Shown here: positions 1 through 5,340 of the stretch, piece after piece
How the letters are laid out: each line of letters starts with the position of its first letter
Position numbering within the stretch: the stretch's first letter is position 1
From: Bacteriovoracaceae bacterium UBA4096
GTDB lineage: Bacteria > Bdellovibrionota > Bacteriovoracia > Bacteriovoracales > Bacteriovoracaceae
Assembly (NCBI GenBank): GCA_002381945.1
Contig: DFXY01000029.1
Span: 19,868 to 29,122, forward strand
Direction: 5' to 3'
DNA length: 9,255 nucleotides
Translations under genes and position numbers: made by a program
The notes under the pieces: generated by a model
What the model saw: only the letters and a program-made list of their open reading frames with translations
Told to the model about the DNA's origin: nothing
The model's database searches: none

Positions 1-815
1 CCGAAAATCCAGAACACGTGCTGGAAAAGAACCGGATCCCCTTTACCAGAAGTAGCAGCAGCACCGGCAAGGAAGAAAGTTGTTCCAAAAACACGGTCAA
101 AAGTTAAAAGCAGAAGACCTGCTCCTAAAACCGGAACGAAGATAGCGTTCAGGATTGAAGTCAGGAAAAGTCCCCAAACAGTTAAAGGCATCTTGAAGTA
201 ATCCATACCAGGAGCGCGAAGAGTGATCACAGTTGTGATGTAATTCACGGCACCCATAGTAGAAGAAACACCAAACAAGAAAAGAGAAATGAGCCACATG
301 GTCTGACCAGCACCAGGCTGACCCAGATTAGTCGAAAGAGTTGGATAAGAAGTCCAACCACCGGCAGCGGCACCAAGAGGTAAAGCAAGGGAAGCCAGAA
401 GGACAACCCCTGACGCCATTGAAAACCAAAAAGAGAGCATGTTCAAAGTTGGGAAGATCATATCCCGGGCCCCGATCAGGAGGGGGATACAGAAGTTACC
501 AAAGGCCCCAATCAAAATGGGAGTAATGGCAAAGAAGATCATGATCGTACCATGCATAGTGAAAAGCATGGCATAAGTGTCCGGAGGAACTACTCCATCC
601 GAATGAGGAAACAGCAAGTGTCCAATTATCGGGAATGGCACTCCTGGATAGGCAAGAGTCCAGCGAATCAGGAGGGCCATGAGACCGCCCATCAAAAGCC
701 AGAAAATTCCGAACCAAAGAAACTGCTTTCCGATTACTTTATGGTCAAAAGAAAAAAGGTACTTTGACCAAAACGACGTTGGAGCGTCGTGAATATGTTG
801 TTCTATAAAGGCCAT
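1..815 (-). CDS. ctaD: Cytochrome c oxidase subunit I, CtaD/CoxA (partial, C-terminal part outside window)
   Basis: This is the catalytic heme-copper subunit of an aa3-type oxidase in the inner membrane, which reduces O2 to water and pumps protons. The frame is open from ATG at 815 to the window edge, giving 271 codons of a protein usually 500-600 residues long. The N-terminal DHKVIGKQF stretch is typical. TMHGTIM (residues 86-92) carries the low-spin heme a ligand His88. N107, D118 and N125 in the GNF...ARDMIFPTLN segment match the D-channel entrance residues of A-type oxidases. The visible part ends at FQHVFWIFG, just before the expected HPEVY motif, so the CuB histidines, the cross-linked Tyr and the K-channel lie outside the window and cannot be judged. 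Its ATG overlaps the ctaC stop by one base (TAATG), which suggests translational coupling. Identification is very secure; the oxidase subclass (A1 or A2) is left open. Confidence 0.97.
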   Translation of the reverse strand, partial: MAFIEQHIHDAPTSFWSKYLFSFDHKVIGKQFLWFGIFWLLMGGLMALLIRWTLAYPGVPFPIIGHLLFPHSDGVVPPDTYAMLFTMHGTIMIFFAITPILIGAFGNFCIPLLIGARDMIFPTLNMLSFWFSMASGVVLLASLALPLGAAAGGWTSYPTLSTNLGQPGAGQTMWLISLFLFGVSSTMGAVNYITTVITLRAPGMDYFKMPLTVWGLFLTSILNAIFVPVLGAGLLLLTFDRVFGTTFFLAGAAATSGKGDPVLFQHVFWIF

Positions 816-1648
816 TATCTACTCCCCCACTTCCAACCCCAACGGAGATCCATGTTCTCCGTATCGTTAGTAGCGATTGCATTAGCTTGAGATTCATTTA
901 CCCAACGGTCATAATTTTCCTGAGAAAGCACAGTCAACTGAGCCTTCATCAAGTAGTGATGGTTACCGCACATTTCGGCACACGCGATTTCAAACTTCCC
1001 GGTTTTAGTCGTATCAAACCATAACTTGGCATAACGACCAGGAATAGCATCGGCTTTAATGTAGATGTTAGGTATATAAAGTGAGTGAATCACATCTTTT
1101 GATGTCATCTGGATCATAACTTTTTTACCAACCGGTACCACCAGATGATTTAATTCAACAACGTCATCACCTGTATTAAATTCCCCATCTTTTCCTGCAT
1201 GACGGAAGTTCCAGGCCCACTGTTGTGCCAATACCTGAACCTTAATTACGTCAGCATCATTCTCAGGAAAATTCCAGAAGACTTCTTTCATGTCCCGACT
1301 TGAAATTTTTGTGATCACCATATCAACGGACAGAAAAACACCCAAACCAATGAAGGCCGTAATCATCAAGTGTTTCTTCTCATTTCCGTGAGTGTAAAAA
1401 GCCTTTTTGTGGCGTTTTGAAGCATACAGGAAAGAGAAACCGAAAAGCCCTACACACAGAATAGCAAACCAGAAAAGGTTTACGTACGTGGTGTAAGCGA
1501 AGAGCCAATGAATCAAGTGGCCCGAGGTTGAAATGTCTTCCGGTGGACTGATACGCTCCCAGAAGCTCATTTGTTCAGTGACTTTCGTCACTAAACTGCT
1601 TCCCTGGGCGATCATACCGATCAGACGTTCAGAAAATGAAATGTTCAT
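815..1648 (-). CDS. ctaC: Cytochrome c oxidase subunit II, CtaC/CoxB (CuA subunit)
   Basis: This subunit accepts electrons from cytochrome c through the binuclear CuA centre on the periplasmic side. It has 277 residues with two membrane segments (about 47-75 and 94-113) followed by a cupredoxin domain. QQWAWNFRH (142-150) is the aromatic electron-entry region. The CuA ligands are all present: His188 (DVIHSLYIP), then Cys223, Glu225, Cys227, His231 and Met234 in CAEMCGNHHYLM. No CxxCH follows the cupredoxin domain, so there is no fused cytochrome c. The first 45 residues lack an obvious cleavable signal peptide, which many bacterial CtaC proteins have. ATG at 1648 is preceded by AGGA nine bases upstream. 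The gene lies about 100 bases after the ctaA-ctaB fusion and overlaps ctaD by one base. High-confidence assignment from ligand spacing. Confidence 0.97.
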   Translation of the reverse strand: MNISFSERLIGMIAQGSSLVTKVTEQMSFWERISPPEDISTSGHLIHWLFAYTTYVNLFWFAILCVGLFGFSFLYASKRHKKAFYTHGNEKKHLMITAFIGLGVFLSVDMVITKISSRDMKEVFWNFPENDADVIKVQVLAQQWAWNFRHAGKDGEFNTGDDVVELNHLVVPVGKKVMIQMTSKDVIHSLYIPNIYIKADAIPGRYAKLWFDTTKTGKFEIACAEMCGNHHYLMKAQLTVLSQENYDRWVNESQANAIATNDTENMDLRWGWKWGSR

Positions 1649-1748
1649 CTCACAACATCCTGAGAAAAAGATTAATAAAAACTTGATTTAAGTCATTGAA
1701 TTGTAACTTAACTTATTCGGTTCATCTAGCCTAAACCACTCAGTTTTT
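1649..1748 (-). promoter_or_regulatory. Gap upstream of ctaC with possible internal promoter and FNR-like site
   Basis: This is the only sizeable gap inside the oxidase cluster, about 100 AT-rich bases. On the plus strand TTGAT-TTAA-GTCAT at 1683-1696 matches the FNR consensus TTGAT-N4-ATCAA at 8 of 10 positions, with one perfect half-site. A weak -10-like TATTAA on the minus strand lies at 1677-1672, but no good -35 accompanies it. I see no hairpin plus T-run that would end transcription from ctaA-ctaB. The gap may therefore hold a secondary promoter for ctaC-ctaD, with read-through from upstream equally possible. Confidence 0.3.
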
Positions 1749-3464
1749 TTAGCGAAGAATAAGCAAAACACCAAGGATTAAAGGCAAATAAAAAAGAGTT
1801 GCCCAAAAATAACTTCGGGCCCAGTCATTAATTTTTGTTTGCTCCCTCACTAGAAATCCATAAAGGGCAAAACCTAAGAGGATGACACTTATTGTTATTG
1901 CGGCCCAGAAATAGTTCTCACTCCTCCATCCAGAAAAGTAAGGAATCATTCCATAAAGCATAAGTATCAAACTGTAGATGGTGATATTCATTCTTAAAAA
2001 CTCAAAAGAATGTGTTTGAGCAAATGTCAGAAAGCTCGCCATCCCGTATTCATTCTTCCGATAAAGACTAATCGCCATGAAATGCGGGATCTGCCATAAG
2101 AAAAGTATTCCAAATAAATACAGGCCAGGACCGCTCACTGAATCTGTAACAGTGGTCCACCCCATCAAAGTAGGAAGTGCTCCCGGGACGGCCCCAACAT
2201 ATAAGGCATAAGGGGTTTTTAGCTTTAGAGGCGTATAGAGATAAATATAAGAGAGTGCCGAAAAGAGGCCCAGGGATGCCGTCAGAAGATTTGCACTAAA
2301 AATTAAAATCGAAGTTCCTACCAGAATCAGACCCCATCCCCAATACAAGGCAACTTCCGGTTTTAAACGTCCCGCCGGTAAAGGACGGTCACGGGTTCGC
2401 TCCATGAGTTTGTCGGCCTCTCTTTCTATGTAGCAATTAAGAGATAAGCTCCCAGCGGCCTGAAACCAGATAGCGATCAGAGAAATAAAAAGCCAAATGA
2501 TATTAAGTCTGATGGGTGCGAGGAAAACACCTATAAGTAGAGTCACCACCACTAAGATAGTGAGCTTTGGTTTAAAAAGATCCATCAGATCATTTAAATA
2601 AGTCGGAACAGGTTTTCCAAAAAAATGTTTTTCATAACGACGAAGACGCACAATTAAAAACAAAAGAATGGCATATGAAAAAAGTGCGGTGGTAAAGTGC
2701 CAGATGATCATTTCCCGACTGGCACTGCGGCCCATCTGCAGGCCTAACAGGAGCTGGATAACCATCAGGATGTTTCCCAAAACTGCCGCCATCTTCCACT
2801 TAGGAAGATTTTTTATAAGATAACTAAAAACAAAAAAACCGGTAAGAGTCGTGAGGACTCCCAGCAGCCGGTGCATCAGGGAGAGACTACCCGCCAGAGG
2901 AATCGAGGCCTGGACTTTCCAGCACTCCCAGAACTCCATGGTTGATTCACACTGAGCAAGCAGGGATGATTTTCTGAGGATCCCCCCTAAAAAAAACTGC
3001 AATAGAAGTAAGAACAGAAAAAAACCAACTGCATCTTTTACTTTCGGATTCCATCTCTCTTTAAGACTTTCATCAAAAGTTACCCCACGGGTTGCCTCGA
3101 GTGTTGCCAGAAAGATCAGTGAAAAAACTAAATGCAAGACTGTCGTGATGGTGGGTAATTTATAAGAGAAAGTCGCCCACCCCAAAAGGGATTGGATGAT
3201 GATTAAAAACAAGGGCAGAAGGGCCCGGGCCTTTAATTCTTTAAAACGAACAATCGCCCACACTACGCTGCCGATACCTATGATACCTGCTAAAAAACGA
3301 TGAAGAGATTCATAGAAGGCCGGAGACATCGTGAGCGGTAGAAATTCGCCAAAGCACAGTGGCCAGTCAGGACAAACCAGCGCAGTCTTTAAGACTTGTA
3401 ACTGGGCCCCAACCAATAACAGAATAATGGTCCCCGTATAGAGGATATAAAAAAGAACGTTCAT
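1749..3464 (-). CDS. Fused heme A synthase (CtaA) - heme O synthase (CtaB, protoheme IX farnesyltransferase)
   Basis: A single 571-residue frame joins the two enzymes that convert heme B to heme A. Residues 1 to about 275 are CtaA/COX15-like with about eight membrane segments. They show the cysteine pair CPDWPLC (C31, C37), E52/H55 in ESLHR, and further candidate heme ligands H111, H198 and H256. A second cysteine pair (C172, C181) lies in a later extracytoplasmic loop. Residues from about 290 to 571 are a UbiA-type prenyltransferase of the CtaB/COX10 family. They have N343-x3-E347-x3-D351 then RTRDRPLPAGR, the YTPLKLKTPY loop (410-419) and WQIPHF (457-462). The first Asp of the usual NxxxDxxxD motif is Glu here. 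The CtaB half farnesylates heme B to heme O and the CtaA half oxidises the methyl group to give heme A. ATG overlaps the upstream stop (ATGA). Confidence 0.95.
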   Translation of the reverse strand: MNVLFYILYTGTIILLLVGAQLQVLKTALVCPDWPLCFGEFLPLTMSPAFYESLHRFLAGIIGIGSVVWAIVRFKELKARALLPLFLIIIQSLLGWATFSYKLPTITTVLHLVFSLIFLATLEATRGVTFDESLKERWNPKVKDAVGFFLFLLLLQFFLGGILRKSSLLAQCESTMEFWECWKVQASIPLAGSLSLMHRLLGVLTTLTGFFVFSYLIKNLPKWKMAAVLGNILMVIQLLLGLQMGRSASREMIIWHFTTALFSYAILLFLIVRLRRYEKHFFGKPVPTYLNDLMDLFKPKLTILVVVTLLIGVFLAPIRLNIIWLFISLIAIWFQAAGSLSLNCYIEREADKLMERTRDRPLPAGRLKPEVALYWGWGLILVGTSILIFSANLLTASLGLFSALSYIYLYTPLKLKTPYALYVGAVPGALPTLMGWTTVTDSVSGPGLYLFGILFLWQIPHFMAISLYRKNEYGMASFLTFAQTHSFEFLRMNITIYSLILMLYGMIPYFSGWRSENYFWAAITISVILLGFALYGFLVREQTKINDWARSYFWATLFYLPLILGVLLILR

Positions 3465-3880
3465 TTATACCATTGATAAAGCATCAGATAAACGACAACA
3501 CCGGTAATGGAGACATACATCCAGATGGGAAATGTTATCCGCGCTATTTTTTTATGCTTCTCCCACTCCCCTCTAAAAGCATGCCAAAAAGTTTTAAGGA
3601 TCATCGGGACCATAATGGCCGCCAGAATGATATGAGGAATGAGAATAATGAGGTAAATGGTTTTGATCCATCCCAGATCAGGAAATTTTTTAGAAGGAAC
3701 ATGATAATGATAAATCAGGTAGCTTGTAAGAAATGCAGCCGAAACCATCAGAGCACTGATCATGAGTTTTTTATGGAGCTCTTTTTTACCTTGCTTGATG
3801 GAAACGTAACCAACGAGTAAGAGAATACCAGCGATGGTATTTAAAGAAGCATTAAGGGCCGGTAGATCCTGAACTGTCAT
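3461..3880 (-). CDS. DUF420 (CtaM/YozB-family) oxidase maturation membrane protein
   Basis: This is a four-helix membrane protein of the DUF420 family. It shows the hallmarks LPALNASLN (6-14), HKKLM followed by FLTSYLIYHY (50-59), a histidine in the third helix (H83) and RITFPIWMYVSITGVVVY near the C-terminus. The Staphylococcus aureus member, CtaM, is needed for activity of an aa3-type oxidase; its exact step is unknown to me. The conserved histidines (H36, H58, H60, H83, H100, H109) would suit heme or copper handling, which is inference. ATG at 3880 (139 residues) is preferred because AAGTGAG lies just upstream. An in-frame GTG at 3889 would add three residues but has no ribosome binding site. 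The gene overlaps the preceding CPYC gene by 29 bases and shares ATGA with ctaA-ctaB, so it is embedded in the oxidase operon. Confidence 0.9.
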   Translation of the reverse strand: MTVQDLPALNASLNTIAGILLLVGYVSIKQGKKELHKKLMISALMVSAAFLTSYLIYHYHVPSKKFPDLGWIKTIYLIILIPHIILAAIMVPMILKTFWHAFRGEWEKHKKIARITFPIWMYVSITGVVVYLMLYQWYK

Positions 3881-4088
3881 GGGTCTCACTTAATCGGGCG
3901 AGAGCGCGATGCTTTTTAATCAATCTATAAATTAAGTAGTACGGAATATAGATCGCAAGAATGAAAATGGCCAGTACGAGTGTGGTGTTTGAGTCCTTCC
4001 CGCCCTGGCTATTGCCTACACAATAGGGACAGGCGAGAAGGTCTGTAACGAAAAGAAATGAAAGCGAGAATACAAAAAATCTATTCAT
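3852..4088 (-). CDS. Small exported membrane protein with CPYC motif, unknown function
   Basis: This 78-residue protein matches no family I can name with certainty. It starts with a hydrophobic signal-like segment (residues 4-18) ending in LLAC, then C20-P-Y-C23, a Gly/Ser/Asn-rich stretch, one membrane helix (about 36-54) and a basic then polar tail (RLIKKHRALARL, SETHDSSGSTGP). If the signal is cleaved after A19, the CxxC pair sits at the periplasmic face near the membrane. LLAC could also act as a lipobox, in which case C20 would be lipidated. The ATG overlaps the ctaE stop (TAATG) and the 3' end overlaps the DUF420 gene, so it is co-translated with oxidase genes. A role in copper delivery or CuA thiol chemistry is inference. 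Position after ctaE also recalls subunit IV (CtaF), but the motif does not resemble that subunit. Confidence 0.85.
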   Translation of the reverse strand: MNRFFVFSLSFLFVTDLLACPYCVGNSQGGKDSNTTLVLAIFILAIYIPYYLIYRLIKKHRALARLSETHDSSGSTGP

Positions 4089-4714
4089 TACAAGAGGTAC
4101 ACAAAAGTGAACACGAGAATCCAGACTAAATCCACAAAGTGCCAGAATAGACCCAGAATCTCTAGTCGATTGTAATCACCATTATCGTAATGACCTTTAC
4201 GAGCATTGATATATTCCCAAATCAGGTAACCCACACCAGTGGCCACGTGGAGACCATGGAAACCTGTGATCAAAAAGAATGTTGAAGCAAAAAGACTAGT
4301 CCCATGAGCAAAAGTAGCAAGAGTAATGCCCTGATGAACTAAGTGAGTGTACTCATAAACCTGAATCCCTAAGAATGTAGCACCACCGATAATTGTCACA
4401 AGTAACCAGTTAAGCATGCCTTGACGATTACGGGCCTTACAAGCATCAATGGCCAGCACCATAGAAACTGAAGAACAAATAAGAAGAAAAGTTGCAATCC
4501 CTGAAAGAAAAATCCCCAGGTACTGAGAAGGGTTTGGCCAGTCAAGCTTCATGCGAAGAACGGCATAAGCGATAAGGAAACCGGAGAACGACATACCGTC
4601 GGTCGCCAGGAAAATCCACATTCCTATTTTGCCAGGTGTGGCCTTAGCAAATTGTGGATCGACTCCACCGATTAAAGGATTTGATTGATGGGCCCCATGA
4701 GCGTGATCTGACAT
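4088..4714 (-). CDS. ctaE: Cytochrome c oxidase subunit III, CtaE/CoxC
   Basis: This is the non-catalytic membrane subunit that stabilises the oxidase core. At 208 residues it is the short bacterial form, with about five membrane helices (29-50, 66-90, 100-118, 138-165, 184-207). Recognisable motifs are GKIGMWIFLATDGMSF (28-43), TGFHGLHV (150-157) and WHFVDLVWI (191-199). D39 stands where many family members have Glu in a (S/T)E-containing helix motif. The N-terminus has several histidines (SDHAHGAHQ). ATG at 4714 is chosen because GGAG lies nine bases upstream; an in-frame TTG at 4729 would add five residues and place that binding site inside the gene. It is the first gene of the oxidase cluster and is preceded by a promoter with an FNR-type palindrome. 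Confidence 0.96.
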   Translation of the reverse strand: MSDHAHGAHQSNPLIGGVDPQFAKATPGKIGMWIFLATDGMSFSGFLIAYAVLRMKLDWPNPSQYLGIFLSGIATFLLICSSVSMVLAIDACKARNRQGMLNWLLVTIIGGATFLGIQVYEYTHLVHQGITLATFAHGTSLFASTFFLITGFHGLHVATGVGYLIWEYINARKGHYDNGDYNRLEILGLFWHFVDLVWILVFTFVYLL

Positions 4715-4759
4715 AAGCAAACACTCCAAAAATAGGAAATAAGGATATTAATTTGCTCC

Positions 4760-4789
4760 ATTGTACATGATCTGGATCATATCCCGCAA
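4760..4789 (-). promoter_or_regulatory. Predicted promoter of the ctaE-led oxidase operon
   Basis: On the minus strand, TACAAT (4765-4760, five of six to the -10 consensus) lies 18 bases downstream of TTGCGG (4789-4784, a weak -35). The predicted start near 4753 gives a leader of about 40 bases carrying the GGAG binding site of ctaE. The poor -35 and the operator between the two elements suggest a regulated promoter. Confidence 0.5.
4767..4780. promoter_or_regulatory. FNR/CRP-family-type operator palindrome upstream of ctaE
   Basis: ATGATCTGGATCAT is a perfect inverted repeat with a two-base centre. Read as ATGAT-N4-ATCAT, it matches the FNR consensus TTGAT-N4-ATCAA at eight of ten positions. 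It falls between the predicted -35 and -10 of the ctaE promoter, a position at which binding normally represses. An oxygen-sensing FNR-type protein binding at low oxygen would then turn the oxidase operon down. Which family member binds is not shown by this window. Confidence 0.55.
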
Positions 4790-4840
4790 CCTTAACACAA
4801 TGAAGTTTCTGAATTTATTCTCGAGTGACTAGATGCAACA

Positions 4841-4856
4841 GAGGTCCGCAGACCTC
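4841..4856 (-). other. UNCG-tetraloop hairpin downstream of the RRM gene
   Basis: The minus-strand transcript would fold GAGGUC-UGCG-GACCUC, a six-pair stem closed by C-G around UGCG, a member of the very stable UNCG tetraloops. It starts about 17 bases after the RRM stop codon. The T-rich tract (4870-4859) lies before the hairpin rather than after it, so it does not fit a classical intrinsic terminator. It could protect or define the mRNA 3' end. The stretch 4730-4873 shows no gene. Confidence 0.45.
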
Positions 4857-4873
4857 CATAAAAAAAATTTAAA

Positions 4874-5209
4874 CTATTCGTTTTGAAAACTTCGGCCACC
4901 TCGACGAGAAAAACCACCTTCTCGCTGACCACCAAAACGATTTCCCCCTACAGGACGTTCAGGTCGTGGGTTGGCCACAGTAACACGAAGGGCGCGTCCC
5001 CCAACCTCTTTTTCATTTAATTCTTCAATCGCTTTAGCACCCAATTCATCTGAGGCCATTTCAACAAAAGCAAAGCCTTTAGATCTTCCTGTCTCTCTGT
5101 CCATCATGACCTTGGCAGATACAACTTCACCAATTTGTCTGAACACTGCTTCCAGATCTTCTGATCTAAGAGCGTAAGAGAGATTTCCAACATACAATCT
5201 TTTACTCAT
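4874..5209 (-). CDS. Single-RRM RNA-binding protein (Rbp family)
   Basis: This is a cytoplasmic RNA-binding protein of 111 residues. One RRM domain fills residues 3-80, with RNP2 LYVGNL (5-10) and RNP1 KGFAFVEM (44-51), including the aromatic residues expected to stack on RNA bases. A Gly/Arg/Phe-rich tail follows (82-111: RPERPVGGNRFGG then GGFSRRGGRS). This layout is that of small bacterial/cyanobacterial Rbp proteins, many of which are linked to cold or mRNA handling; the target here is unknown. ATG at 5209 is chosen because AAAGGAG lies nine bases upstream. An upstream in-frame start at 5251 would place that binding site and the -10 element inside the gene. It is a stand-alone gene, divergent from ycaO. 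Confidence 0.93.
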   Translation of the reverse strand: MSKRLYVGNLSYALRSEDLEAVFRQIGEVVSAKVMMDRETGRSKGFAFVEMASDELGAKAIEELNEKEVGGRALRVTVANPRPERPVGGNRFGGQREGGFSRRGGRSFQNE

Positions 5210-5234
5210 ACAATGCGTCTCCTTTGAGATGCGT

Positions 5235-5263
5235 ATTATACCTTTCGCCAATATTGATTTCTA
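5235..5263 (-). promoter_or_regulatory. Predicted strong promoter of the RRM gene
   Basis: A perfect TATAAT (5240-5235 on the minus strand) is spaced 17 bases from TAGAAA (5263-5258), which matches four of six -35 positions. The predicted transcription start near 5228 gives a leader of only about 19 bases, containing the AAAGGAG ribosome binding site. Confidence 0.6.
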
Positions 5264-5271
5264 CTAGAAAT
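5257..5271. promoter_or_regulatory. 15-base perfect palindrome overlapping the RRM promoter -35
   Basis: ATTTCTA-C-TAGAAAT is a perfect inverted repeat with a single central base. It covers the predicted -35 of the RRM gene and ends two bases before a possible -35 of the divergent ycaO. This is the placement of an operator able to control both directions. I do not recognise the cognate regulator. Confidence 0.45.
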
Positions 5272-5272
5272 C

Positions 5273-5303
5273 TTGTCGGGGTAACCTAATTATGAGATAT
5301 AAC
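5273..5303 (+). promoter_or_regulatory. Possible ycaO promoter
   Basis: TTGTCG (5273-5278) and TATAAC (5298-5303) are separated by 19 bases, longer than optimal. Transcription would start near 5310, leaving about 30 bases of leader with TAAGGA seven bases before the ycaO ATG. An alternative -10, TATAAA at 5310-5315, has no matching -35. Confidence 0.3.
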
Positions 5304-5340
5304 CCACCGTATAAATAGATCAAAAGATAAGGACCATTTC

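Noticed and set aside
97..767. Several 60-75 codon frames on both strands within the ctaD region
   Set aside because: They lie inside the well-conserved ctaD coding frame, have no protein-like motifs and no ribosome binding sites; they are alternative-frame shadows.
3473..3820. 115-codon plus-strand frame opposite the DUF420 gene
   Set aside because: The minus-strand DUF420 protein is highly recognisable and explains the region. The opposite frame has low-complexity, unfamiliar composition.
4715..4729. TTG start for ctaE at 4729
   Set aside because: The GGAG binding site would lie within the coding sequence; ATG at 4714 has ideal spacing.
4841..4870. Intrinsic terminator for the RRM gene
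   Set aside because: The T-run comes before the stem on the transcribed strand and no T-run follows it, so I kept it only as a hairpin.
5210..5251. Longer N-terminus for the RRM protein (start at 5251)
   Set aside because: It would place the perfect TATAAT and the AAAGGAG binding site inside the gene, and the extra 14 residues precede the natural RRM start.
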